Shown one piece after another: positions 25,227 through 32,452 of a stretch of DNA of 32,503 bases. The translations under genes and the position numbers were made by a program. Source of the DNA: Candidatus Binatia bacterium (lineage in GTDB: Bacteria > Desulfobacterota > Binatia > HRBIN30); NCBI GenBank assembly GCA_023150935.1, contig JAKLJW010000049.1, forward strand, positions 1 through 32,503, in the 5' to 3' direction. The notes beneath the pieces are model-generated. The model did not search any database, was not told where the DNA came from, and saw only the letters and a program-made list of their open reading frames with translations. Numbering within the stretch: the first letter of the stretch is position 1; every line of letters starts with the position of its first letter.

Positions 25227-26048
25227 ATGCGCCTGATTGTCTACACACTTCTTACTGCGCTGCTCACGCTGGGCGCGGTGTTCGCCATGCACTGGTGGGG
25301 GGCACGGCCAGCGTCCCTCCCGGTCGTCGCAGCACCGCCAGAGATTGCCGGCGCGTCGTGCGCGCAAAGCATCGTGAAAGCCCGCGAGCTTACGCGCAGC
25401 GGTGCCCTCGATCCGGCGCGTCTGGCCTACCTCTGGGTGATCGAACATTGCGGGGATTCGCCGGTGTTGCCCGATGCACTGATCGAGGCCGGCTCGCTTT
25501 TCGCGCATCTGCTGCAGCGGCCGGCCGAGGCGCAGCAGGCATACGATATGTTTCTCCATCGTTTCCCGACGCATGCTGGCGCTGCCGACGCGACCTACCA
25601 TCTCGCCAAGATCGAGATCGATGCCGGCGATTACGCCGCGGCCGTCGCCAACCTGACCCGCCTGGTGCAACGCCATCCAGATAGCGCACACACGGAAAGC
25701 GCCAGGTTTCTCGCCGCCAAGGCCGCCGAGCTGCTCGTCGCCAACCAACGCTCGCAGCGTACCGTCGTCGGGCAACTCGCCGCGCTGGTCCCGAACAACA
25801 TCTTTTCGCTGCTGGCCTTGCTGGCCGCCATTGGACCGGCGGCCATTCAGACCGTGCGGCAGGCGCGGAACGATAGTGCGCCTGACCGCTGGTCGCGGAT
25901 AATTCCAATTGCGATCGTTGGGCTCACCCTGGTGAACTACCTGATCAACAACGTCGACAACGCCAGGCAGAACGAGAGGGTGATGGAGAAGCTGGAGAAC
26001 CTGGACAAATTGCTGAATGCCAGCGCCTACGCCCCGGAGGCCAGATGA
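25227..26048 (+). CDS. membrane-anchored TPR-like protein
   Basis: A 273-residue protein of unknown function. It begins with a hydrophobic signal/anchor (about residues 4-22, IVYTLLTALLTLGAVFAMHW). A helical part with TPR character follows, including AQQAYDMFLHRFPTHAGAAD and ATYHLAKIEIDAGDYAAAVA, the spacing seen in YbgF/BamD-like periplasmic TPR proteins. Near the C-terminus two hydrophobic stretches are seen: NIFSLLALLAAIGPAAI at about 192-208 and IIPIAIVGLTLVNYLINNV at about 228-246, then a charged end. ATG 25227 has GGGGGGAGGA upstream; an in-frame start at 25176 is less good. It overlaps the next gene by ATGA, so they are probably co-translated and act together at the envelope. Confidence 0.75.
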   Translation: MRLIVYTLLTALLTLGAVFAMHWWGARPASLPVVAAPPEIAGASCAQSIVKARELTRSGALDPARLAYLWVIEHCGDSPVLPDALIEAGSLFAHLLQRPAEAQQAYDMFLHRFPTHAGAADATYHLAKIEIDAGDYAAAVANLTRLVQRHPDSAHTESARFLAAKAAELLVANQRSQRTVVGQLAALVPNNIFSLLALLAAIGPAAIQTVRQARNDSAPDRWSRIIPIAIVGLTLVNYLINNVDNARQNERVMEKLENLDKLLNASAYAPEAR

Positions 26049-26869
26049 GGTCCGGCAAAGGGCTGCACGCCGTGCTCACGTTGCCGATCGGAGTCGCGGT
26101 GGCGCTTCTGCTTCCGGCCATCGGCATGGCGGCAATCGAGGAGATCGACGCCTCGGCTCGCTTTCATCTCGGCGATAACGATACCAAGCTCGACGGCCAT
26201 CGGCTGGCGCTCATGCAAGCCAAGCGCACCGCGCTCGAGAAGGCTGGAACCTACGTGGAAAGCATCTCGGAAGTGAAGGACTTCCAACTCACCCGCGACG
26301 AGATCCGCACCTATTCGGCGGGCATTCTCTCGGTCGAGGAAACGCAGGAACCGAAGTGGGAGATGGTCGGGCGCAATCTCGAGGTGACCGTCTACGTCAG
26401 GGTGCGAGTCGACAGGGACGACGTGGCGCGCAAGATCGCCACACTTCGCAAGGACAAGGACGCGACGCTCGAACTGAAGGAGGCGCGCCAGAAACAGTTG
26501 GAGAACGAACGCAAAATTGCGGATCTGAACAAGAAGCTGCGGAAGGCGAAGAAGGGCGCGCCGGCGACCGAGCGCGCCAAGGTCGAGCGCAGCGAGGCCA
26601 TGACCGATTTCGACACGTCGACGCTCATGGCCCAGGCCGCCGTTGCAAAGCGATTCTCCGCGAACTCGTACGACGCCGCGAAGGGATACTTCCAGCACAA
26701 TATCGTTCCCGCCGCCGGGGCGTGTTACCACAATCTCAAGCCCAAGGGGCAAAGCGCACAATCCGGGACGGACAACGGACTCCTGGTGCTGGCCGCTCCG
26801 GCATTGGCTCTGGCAATTCGCACGTCACGGATGAAGTATTCCGAAGGCAAGCAAAAGGAGGGGTCATGA
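26045..26869 (+). CDS. exported protein with FlgT-N-like domain
   Basis: A 274-residue protein with an N-terminal signal sequence (hydrophobic 10-28, ending GMAAIEE). The domain after it contains LDGHRLALMQAKRTALEKAG, then TYVESISEVKDFQLTRDEIR, then TYSAGILSVEE. This pattern (ALxxAKRxAxExAGxYVES...L..DEI...SxG) is the one I associate with FlgT N-terminal/LPP20-like domains of outer-membrane-associated proteins. A Lys/Glu-rich coiled coil follows at about 130-180 (ARQKQLENERKIADLNKKLR). The C-terminal 90 residues are unrecognised. It overlaps both neighbours by four bases, indicating a coupled three-gene unit. The role is unknown; a structural envelope function is inferred. Confidence 0.72.
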   Translation: MRSGKGLHAVLTLPIGVAVALLLPAIGMAAIEEIDASARFHLGDNDTKLDGHRLALMQAKRTALEKAGTYVESISEVKDFQLTRDEIRTYSAGILSVEETQEPKWEMVGRNLEVTVYVRVRVDRDDVARKIATLRKDKDATLELKEARQKQLENERKIADLNKKLRKAKKGAPATERAKVERSEAMTDFDTSTLMAQAAVAKRFSANSYDAAKGYFQHNIVPAAGACYHNLKPKGQSAQSGTDNGLLVLAAPALALAIRTSRMKYSEGKQKEGS

Positions 26870-27735
26870 AACGTGTGGGAATAGTGCTCGTGGGGTTGAG
26901 TCTCGCACTCGCGACGGCGCGCGCCGCATCCGAAGAGGCTGCGGCTGTTCCCAGGGAGGTCCGCGATTCCACGCAGATCTTCACCGAACGGATGATGGTC
27001 GTGAAGGGCGAGGGAGCGGCACCGTCGGATCGCCCGCTCAGTGGCGGCCAGAAGCGCCTCATGGCACTGCGGGCCGCGAAAGTGATCGCACTGCGCGAGC
27101 TTGCCGAGACACTTTCGGGCGTGCGCGTTGCCGGGGAAACCTGCGTCCAGGACGCGGCCGCCAAGAGCGACCAGGTGAAGGCCGCGGTGGACGGCGTAGT
27201 GCGCGGTGCCGAGGTCGTGCACGAGTCGTATGACGAGCGCACCGAGGTCGGGACGGTATACGTGCGCATCAGTCTCGACGGACCCAACGGATTGGCGCGC
27301 AGTCTGCTGCCCAAGATGATCGAACAGAAGGCGATCGACATCCCTGCGGCACCGAAGTTCGTTCCACCGCCCGCCGCACCACCGCCCGCCGGCGCGACGG
27401 TCGTGGACGCGCTCATCGTGGACGCCAAGGGAAGGGACTTCCGCCCGGCGCTGGTCAACCGCATCGTCGCCGGCAACGGCAGCGTGCTCTTCGAGCCGAG
27501 CAAGATCGCGCCCGAGATCCTCGCCAAGAAAGGCTGCGGCGATTACACCGACGATCTGGGCAAAGCCAGGGCCATCCTCGCCAGTCATGGCGCCAAGAGC
27601 CCGTTGGTCATTCAGGTCACCTCGGTGGTACGTTCGACTGACGCGCAGATCTCGGAGGGCGATGCGGCGGCGATCTTCACCGCGAATCAGAAAGGCAACT
27701 TCCTCGAGGCTGCCCAGGTCGTGTTCGTGTTGTGA
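26866..27735 (+). CDS. LPP20-like exported protein
   Basis: A 289-residue protein with a cleavable signal peptide (GIVLVGLSLALATARA then ASEE) but without a lipobox Cys, unlike true LPP20 lipoproteins. The first domain has MALRAAKVIALRELAETLSG followed by VRVAGETCVQ, matching the LPP20/FlgT repeat (RxAALxAAxxxALxxLAxxxxG). After a Pro-rich linker (FVPPPAAPPPAGA, about 163-178) comes a second domain beginning VVDALIVDAKGRDFRPALVN, a pattern often found downstream of LPP20 domains. ATG 26866 has AAGGAGGGG upstream and overlaps the preceding stop. With its two upstream neighbours it seems to build a periplasmic or outer-membrane assembly of unknown purpose. Confidence 0.76.
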   Translation: MKRVGIVLVGLSLALATARAASEEAAAVPREVRDSTQIFTERMMVVKGEGAAPSDRPLSGGQKRLMALRAAKVIALRELAETLSGVRVAGETCVQDAAAKSDQVKAAVDGVVRGAEVVHESYDERTEVGTVYVRISLDGPNGLARSLLPKMIEQKAIDIPAAPKFVPPPAAPPPAGATVVDALIVDAKGRDFRPALVNRIVAGNGSVLFEPSKIAPEILAKKGCGDYTDDLGKARAILASHGAKSPLVIQVTSVVRSTDAQISEGDAAAIFTANQKGNFLEAAQVVFVL

Positions 27736-27802
27736 GCTGTGGCCCGGACTGCCCGCGAGCAGCGGAGGGTTTCCGATCCAGCGCCCGCACTCCCGTGAAC
27801 CC

Positions 27803-29533
27803 GTGATCCACATCCGACCGATACTAGTGGCAAGCGCGCTCATCGCCCTCGCCTCCGGCCTCGCCGGTGCCGCGGAGCCGAGCCCGTTCACCTCCACCTT
27901 CGTCGCACGCTGGAACCTGACCCACGGCAGATATCTGGTCGATATCGGCGAGTACCTGGAAGCGATCGAGGCCTTCGACACGGCGATCGAGATGGCGGAT
28001 GCCGCGGAAGTACGAAGCGATGCGCAGCTCCAGAAGGCCTCGGTGCTCTCTCTGTTTCTCGACGCTCCCGACGAGTCGGTTGCGGTGTACGAAGCGCTGC
28101 TGGCGCGCGACCCTGCCTCGGCCGCCGCCGAGGCGGCGCTGTTGCGTGCGGGCATGGTTCTCTTCGACCGCGGTCAGTACGCGCGCGCCGCCACCTATTT
28201 CGACCGCTACGTGCAGCGCTATCCCAACGGCGCCTCGCGCGGCAGCGCGGAGTTCCTGCTGCGCCAGAGTCGCGCACGCAGCGAGACCGCACCGGCACCG
28301 TCGATCGCATTGCCGACCGCGACTGCATCACCGGCCTTACCGCCCAGCCCGACGGCGGTGCCCGGCCGCATTCCCACCGAGACTGCGCGCTCGACGCACG
28401 TGCCGACTGCCGCTGCCCCGGCCGCCACGCCAACGGCGCCGGTGAGTCCGCGGCCAACCCCGGTTGCCGCGCCGGCTGCGCTGCCCCCGTCCATCGAGGA
28501 AGTCCGAATCCGCGTGTTCAAGGGGCACAAGAACGTGCGCATCGAAGCCGACAGCACGCTGACGCTGACTCCCGCGCTCGCCGGCGGGCGCGCCGTCGAG
28601 CTCACCGCGCGTGGCGGACTCGTCAGTGTGGACGGGCAAGAGGGAGTTCCCGAGGTGACCATCGGTGCGGAACGCGACCTGACGCTGCGCGCCGGCGGCA
28701 GTGTGCGTCGTTACCGCGGTCGTCTTACGGTGCGCGCCGACGGAGGAACGCTGCTGATTGTCAATCGCGTTGGCATCGAGGAGTACCTGTACGGCGTCGT
28801 CACCAAGGAGTCGGCAGCGTCGTGGCCGCCGGAAGCGCTCCAGACGCAGGCCATCGCCTCGCGCACGTACGCCCTGTATCAAGTGCAGCATCGCCGGGAA
28901 CGCGGATGGGACATGGTCGACGACGAGGGCTCGCAGGTCTACGGGGGCGTCGATGGCGAGAGTGCGTCGGGACGGCGGGCGGTCGACCAGACACGCGGCC
29001 AGGTGCTGGTTTACCGCGGTCGACCGATCTATGCGATGTTCACGTCTAACACCGGGTGGTACACTGGCGATCCGAAATTCATCTTCGATCAGCCGCTGCC
29101 CTATTTGAATGCGGTGCCAGACCCATACAGCCCGAGTGAACAATTGGGGCGATGGACTCGTACCTACAGTACAGAGCAGATGCGGCGGGCGCTGGGCGAC
29201 ATCGGCGTGCGGCTCGGACCCATTCGCGCCATCGAGCCGCGCGTCACCTGCCCGTCAGGCCGCATCGTTCGCGTGGCGATCGAGGACGATAGCGGCGCCC
29301 ACCTCATGCGGACACGTCCCACGCTCGGCCGTGCCCTCAAGCTGCCCGAGATTCTCGTGGAGATACGTCGCGACGGGGATCGCTTCGTCTTCGCCGGCGG
29401 CGGCTTCGGCCACGGCGTCGGCCTGTCGCAATGGGGCGCGAAGAACATGGCAAGCAAGGGACATACGGCGCGCGACATCCTGGCCTTCTACTACCGGGGC
29501 GCAGAGCTGACGACGCTGACCGGCGAACCATAG
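27803..29533 (+). CDS. SpoIID/LytB-domain protein with N-terminal TPR and Pro/Ala linker
   Basis: A 576-residue exported protein. A signal peptide (about 4-23) is followed by a TPR-like region (about 40-155, for example ALLRAGMVLFDRGQYARAAT), then a disordered linker rich in Pro, Ala and Thr (about 163-230), and then a SpoIID domain. That domain shows VNRVGIEEYLYGVVTKESAA near 320-338, LQTQAIASRTYALYQVQHRR, TSNTGWYTGDP, and the final GGGFGHGVGLSQWGAKNMAS near 532-551. SpoIID-type enzymes are lytic transglycosylases acting on denuded peptidoglycan glycan strands; outside spore formers LytB-like proteins help in cell-wall turnover. GTG 27803 is taken as start because it begins just before the signal peptide; its ribosome-binding site is weak. 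Confidence 0.88.
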   Translation: MIHIRPILVASALIALASGLAGAAEPSPFTSTFVARWNLTHGRYLVDIGEYLEAIEAFDTAIEMADAAEVRSDAQLQKASVLSLFLDAPDESVAVYEALLARDPASAAAEAALLRAGMVLFDRGQYARAATYFDRYVQRYPNGASRGSAEFLLRQSRARSETAPAPSIALPTATASPALPPSPTAVPGRIPTETARSTHVPTAAAPAATPTAPVSPRPTPVAAPAALPPSIEEVRIRVFKGHKNVRIEADSTLTLTPALAGGRAVELTARGGLVSVDGQEGVPEVTIGAERDLTLRAGGSVRRYRGRLTVRADGGTLLIVNRVGIEEYLYGVVTKESAASWPPEALQTQAIASRTYALYQVQHRRERGWDMVDDEGSQVYGGVDGESASGRRAVDQTRGQVLVYRGRPIYAMFTSNTGWYTGDPKFIFDQPLPYLNAVPDPYSPSEQLGRWTRTYSTEQMRRALGDIGVRLGPIRAIEPRVTCPSGRIVRVAIEDDSGAHLMRTRPTLGRALKLPEILVEIRRDGDRFVFAGGGFGHGVGLSQWGAKNMASKGHTARDILAFYYRGAELTTLTGEP

Positions 29534-29626
29534 GGTTTCCGGGCGCGGGCGCACCGCCTTGCGATTCGGGACCTTGCACCTGGGACTTTGGACTGTCGCA
29601 TTCCCCGCAGGCATAGCGGACGGGAA

Positions 29627-29651
29627 TGCGAGGAGGGGGACTTGAACCCCG
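29627..29651 (-). other. tRNA 3'-end fragment (T-arm plus acceptor strand)
   Basis: Read on the minus strand the bases are CGGGGTTCAAGTCCCCC followed by TCCTCGCA. GGGG-TTCAAGT-CCCC is a proper T-arm with the invariant TTC loop start, and TCCTCGC A fits an acceptor 3' strand plus discriminator base. The matching 5' half (GCGAGGA and D-arm) is not found in the next 150 bases, so this is a fragment and not a tRNA gene. Such 3' ends are typical integrase attachment sites. Confidence 0.5.
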
Positions 29652-29719
29652 AGAAAGATGCAGATGTGAAGGCCGAATTTACCACCGAAAACCGCCAAGA
29701 ACCCCCATCAACCCCCAGA

Positions 29720-29743
29720 AATTGTGCCCCCGGGGGCACAATT
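29720..29743. repeat. 24-base perfect palindrome
   Basis: AATTGTGCCCCC followed directly by GGGGGCACAATT, with no spacer. It lies between the SpoIID-domain gene and the small gene at 29853. It may be an operator or a cruciform; no known site is recognised. The rest of 29534-29852 contains no gene apart from the tRNA fragment. Confidence 0.75.
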
Positions 29744-29852
29744 CCAAGACCGAAGAAATCGACAAAGCCGTGAGCACGCGTGCTTGGGCAGCTCGTGTAT
29801 CAGCAGCAGCGATACGGATCGATCATTCCAGAAAGTGAAAGGAGCAAGGGTT

Positions 29853-30032
29853 ATGACAGGGCAGAAGGAAAGTGCGTTGCGAAAGGTTGCCCGTGAGATC
29901 CGCAAGGAGGCCGTGCGCCAGATCGGTGGTTTCCCCAAGGAGGAACTCCGCCAGCAACTGGCCCGTGGCTGGGGCAGAGAGTTCGCGCATCAGCTGTTCG
30001 GAACGCCGAGACGCCGGGGGCGAGGCAGGTGA
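29853..30032 (+). CDS. small basic protein of unknown function
   Basis: A 59-residue, Arg/Lys-rich protein beginning MTGQKESALRKVAREIRKEA and ending in a run of Arg and Gly. It is preceded by a good AAGGAGCAAGG at 29839-29849, which is the main reason to call it coding. The middle is helical (KEELRQQLARGWGREFAHQL). I do not recognise a family. It precedes a toxin-antitoxin pair by 103 bases and lies within a stretch of mobile-type DNA. Confidence 0.45.
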   Translation: MTGQKESALRKVAREIRKEAVRQIGGFPKEELRQQLARGWGREFAHQLFGTPRRRGRGR

Positions 30033-30135
30033 TCCAAGCGTCAGGGGAGCCGGCCGGTTCTCCGCGCGGAGGGCGGTGCACGTGTTGCGCTGCGAGAGTT
30101 GTGATACGGTTTTCCCGAGGCTGGAGGAATTAGGT

Positions 30136-30384
30136 ATGGCATCTCAAACCGTCGAATCGCGACTCTCCGCGCTTGAACGAGAGATGGCCCAGATCAAGCG
30201 CATGTTGCGGAACAAGTCCGGCTCTACGGAGCCCTGGTGGGAACGTATTGCCGGCGCGTTCGAAGACGACCCGGTCTTCGCGCAGGCGATGAAACTGGGG
30301 CGTGAGTACCGAGAATCGCTGCGTCCGGGAACGGCCGAGCAGCGTGGCAAGAAGAATGGTCGTTCTCGACACCGATCATCTTAG
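30136..30384 (+). CDS. antitoxin for the PIN-domain toxin (VapB role)
   Basis: An 82-residue protein with an N-terminal coiled coil (VESRLSALEREMAQIKRMLR, about 6-25) followed by a conserved-looking segment WWERIAGAFEDDPVFAQAMK at about 34-53 and LGREYRES. This pattern (coiled coil, then PWWExIxGxFxDDPxFxEAxxLGRExR) is a usual companion of VapC-type PIN toxins, in which the C-terminal part wraps round the toxin. GGAGGAAT lies 5 bases before ATG 30136. The last 15 residues overlap the toxin gene and are basic and variable. Confidence 0.8.
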   Translation: MASQTVESRLSALEREMAQIKRMLRNKSGSTEPWWERIAGAFEDDPVFAQAMKLGREYRESLRPGTAEQRGKKNGRSRHRSS

Positions 30385-30787
30385 CCTCGTGGAGTGGAGA
30401 TCGGGAACGGATGCGGCTTCCCTGAGAAGACGTCTGCGCGAGGTGGACCCTGCATCGGTTGTTTCCACAATCATCAGCTTCGAGGAACAAATGAGGGGCT
30501 GGCTGACGCAACTGGCGAAGGCTCGAACGATTGCGCAGCAAGTCACAGCGTATAGCCGCCTGAGCAGGCACGTTGCGGTCTTTCGCGAAGTCCCGTTGCT
30601 GGAGTTCGACGAGCGGGCCGCGGCCGAGTTCCAGCGGCTGCGCAGATCGTATCGGAGGATCGGGTCCATGGACCTCAAGATCGCGGCGATCGTCCTGGTT
30701 CAGAGTGCCACCCTCCTGACCAGGAACCTTGGCGACTTCGGCAAGATCGACGGCCTGGTAGCCGAGGATTGGACCGGCCTGGCGTAG
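30356..30787 (+). CDS. vapC: VapC-family PIN-domain ribonuclease toxin
   Basis: A 143-residue PIN-domain protein, predicted to be a Mg-dependent RNase toxin controlled by the upstream antitoxin. The active-site acids are visible: D5 in MVVLDTDHLSL, E43 in STIISFEEQMRGW, D106 in RIGSMDLKIAAI, and D127 in LLTRNLGDFGKI. The SFEEQMRGWL and IGxMDLKIAAIxL motifs place it in a common VapC subgroup. The gene overlaps the antitoxin by 29 bases, which indicates translational coupling. Both genes look intact, so this appears to be a working pair. Confidence 0.92.
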   Translation: MVVLDTDHLSLVEWRSGTDAASLRRRLREVDPASVVSTIISFEEQMRGWLTQLAKARTIAQQVTAYSRLSRHVAVFREVPLLEFDERAAAEFQRLRRSYRRIGSMDLKIAAIVLVQSATLLTRNLGDFGKIDGLVAEDWTGLA

Positions 30788-30811
30788 ACGGATTCGATCG
30801 TTGCTCGGAGC

Positions 30812-31029
30812 GTCATCACGATCAACGACCACGACTGTGTGGTGTTGACCGACGCCATCCCCGACGCGGGCTTGGAAAGCCGGCGACATCGGCACGGTGG
30901 TGCACGTTCACGAAGGCGGATGCCGGCTACGAGGTCGAGTTCATGACTCTTGCCGGCGAGTCCGTGACCCTCGTGACGCTGCGGCCAGCGCAACTGGGCC
31001 CGATCCAGCCCCGGTCGGTGAGCCTATGA
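30812..31029 (+). pseudogene. DUF4926 family gene with two frameshifts
   Basis: Three frame segments join into a DUF4926-like sequence: CVVLTDAIPDAGL (from about 30837), then KAGDIGTVVHVHEGG (about 30876-30920), then DAGYEVEFMTLAGESVTLVT followed by LRPAQLGPI to the stop at 31029. DUF4926 proteins are about 70 residues and are often found near toxin-antitoxin genes; the function is unknown. The first shift is near 30873 and the second near 30920. No clear start codon remains; the beginning near VITINDHD suggests the start lies a few codons upstream. A sequencing or assembly error is an alternative cause of the shifts. Confidence 0.6.
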
Positions 31030-31050
31030 GCCTTGTGAGCCTTCTTGCCA

Positions 31051-31612
31051 CTATCGGGTTGCTGCGCCTGACAGGCTGGCGGCAGGCGAGTCGCTTGCAG
31101 CAATCCCCGTCCGGGATATTGCAGGGCAGCCACCGCACGCAGAGTCGGCGTTCAACGGGTCATGCCACGAGGTACCCCCGCAGCGCGAGCAGGGAGCCGG
31201 TTGCAGCTTCCAGTTCTGCGCGTGTTGTCGCTTTTGGCCAGCTTCAACGCGAATCCGGCCGAAATGGCGGTCGCGGAGGGATCGAAGCACGTATCCGAGC
31301 CGGGTCTTCTGACCCTGCCGGCTGCCGCCCCCGAGATCGAGATCCCCGGCGATTCCGTACAGCTCCTTGGTCCCCACTTCGGCGGTGCGATGTTTTTCCC
31401 ACCACGCCGCGATGAAACCGCGGAGTGCGGCGCTCTCGACGTCCGAAGCCTCATGAAATGAGTCCAGATTTCCGAGGAAGCCGGTGATGCCTGCCACGTC
31501 CAGAATGCCGCCCATGATCTGGCTCCAGGCATCGAAGCTCCCGAGCCGCTCGCTGCCGAGCGGTCTGCCGGCGGCAACCCATCTTTGCGTGTCCTTCCGG
31601 CAAGCGTGCGTG
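31051..31612 (-). pseudogene. C-terminal remnant of a primase/replicase-type mobile-element protein
   Basis: On the minus strand a frame reads KDTQRWVAAGRPLGSERLGS, then FDAWSQIMGGILDVAGITGF, then LGNLDSFHEAS, and later WWEKHRTAEVGTKELY and SQKTRLGYVLRSLRDRHFG. This resembles the C-terminal region of large phage/plasmid-type primase-helicase proteins (pattern LGSFExWxxxVGGILxxAGIxGFLGN). Only about 140 residues of homology are present. The N-terminal bulk is missing because the IS66-type element begins at about this point (31600-31620). Residues after NWKLQPAP appear unrelated and may run past the original end. No function is expected from the remnant. Confidence 0.5.
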
Positions 31613-31664
31613 ACGGCTCCGCGGGCCCGGCCGTATCCTCGTCGGCAGACGAGGAGGCGAAGCG

Positions 31665-32087
31665 ATGGCACGACGAAGAGGCGGCCGAGCGGTCGGGGCG
31701 GAAGCGTTGCGAGGGCGGATCGAGCGGTGGCGTAAAGCGGGCCGGCCGGGAAAGCGCATGCCCGAGGAGCTTTGGGGCGCTGCGGTGGAGCTTGCAGACG
31801 ATCACGGCGCCTACCGGATCGCCAACGAGCTTGGGCTGAGCTACCAGGCGCTCAAGCAACGCACGGACGAGGCAGCTCGAAGTCGCCGCAGGAGCGAGCG
31901 GGGGCAGCGCCGAAGGGCGGAGTTCGTCGAGATCGACATCGGGCGGGCGCTGGCGCACGAAGCGGGCGAAGCGACGGAGATCGAGATGATGCGCGGCGAC
32001 GGGCTGCGGTTGCGGATCCGCCTGGGGGCGAGAGAGCAGCTGGACCTGACGGCAGTGACCGCGGCCTTTGTAGGGAGCCCGCGGTGA
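31665..32087 (+). CDS. tnpA: IS66 family accessory protein TnpA
   Basis: A 140-residue protein corresponding to the first gene of IS66 elements. A helix-turn-helix of the transposase-8 type is formed by RMPEELWGAAVELADDHGAY and RIANELGLSYQALKQR at about 31-66. A basic linker and a C-terminal strand part (FVEIDIGRAL, then IEMMRGDGLRLRIRLG) follow, as in other TnpA proteins of this subgroup. GAGGAGG lies about 7 bases before ATG 31665. It overlaps tnpB by GTGA. Confidence 0.85.
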   Translation: MARRRGGRAVGAEALRGRIERWRKAGRPGKRMPEELWGAAVELADDHGAYRIANELGLSYQALKQRTDEAARSRRRSERGQRRRAEFVEIDIGRALAHEAGEATEIEMMRGDGLRLRIRLGAREQLDLTAVTAAFVGSPR

Positions 32088-32452
32088 TTCAGATCACGGC
32101 GCACATGCGCGTGCTGGTGGCAGTCGAGCCGTGTGATTTCCGCCGCGGCATAGATGGATTGGCGGCGCTGTGCCGGGCCCAGCTCGGCAGCGATCCGTTC
32201 TCGGGTACGGTCTTCGTTTTCCGAAATCGTAAACGCTCCGCGGTGAAGTGCCTGGTTTTCGACGGCCAGGGGTTCTGGCTTCTGCACAAGCGGATGTCGA
32301 AAGCGAAGTTCGCATGGTGGCCGTCGCCGGTGGCCGGACAGCGGGCGCGGCCGCTGGAGGCGCACGAGGTGGCGGTGCTGCTGAGCGGCGGGGACCCGCG
32401 CGGGGTGCGCGGAGCCGAGCCATGGCGTCGGATCGGGGATCGCGCAGCGTAA
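32084..32452 (+). CDS. tnpB: IS66 family accessory protein TnpB
   Basis: A 122-residue IS66 Orf2 protein with the diagnostic blocks VEPCDFRRGIDGLAALC at about 14-30, DPFSGTVFVFRNRKRSAVKC near 36-55, and LVFDGQGFWLLHKRMSKAKF near 56-75, then AWWP. This is unrelated to the IS200/IS605 TnpB RNA-guided nuclease of the same name. It starts with GTG 32084 overlapping the tnpA stop (GTGA). The C-terminal 20 residues (GDPRGVRGAEPWRRIGDRAA) are atypical. Only 51 bases follow to the window edge, without a recognisable tnpC start. Confidence 0.9.
   Translation: MIQITAHMRVLVAVEPCDFRRGIDGLAALCRAQLGSDPFSGTVFVFRNRKRSAVKCLVFDGQGFWLLHKRMSKAKFAWWPSPVAGQRARPLEAHEVAVLLSGGDPRGVRGAEPWRRIGDRAA

Noticed and set aside
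26725..28155. Minus-strand frame of 476 codons over the LPP20-like gene
   Set aside because: It is antisense to genes with signal peptides, good ribosome-binding sites and ATGA coupling.
29627..29720. Complete tRNA gene on the minus strand
   Set aside because: Only the T-arm and acceptor 3' strand are present; no D-arm, anticodon arm or GCGAGGA 5' strand follows.
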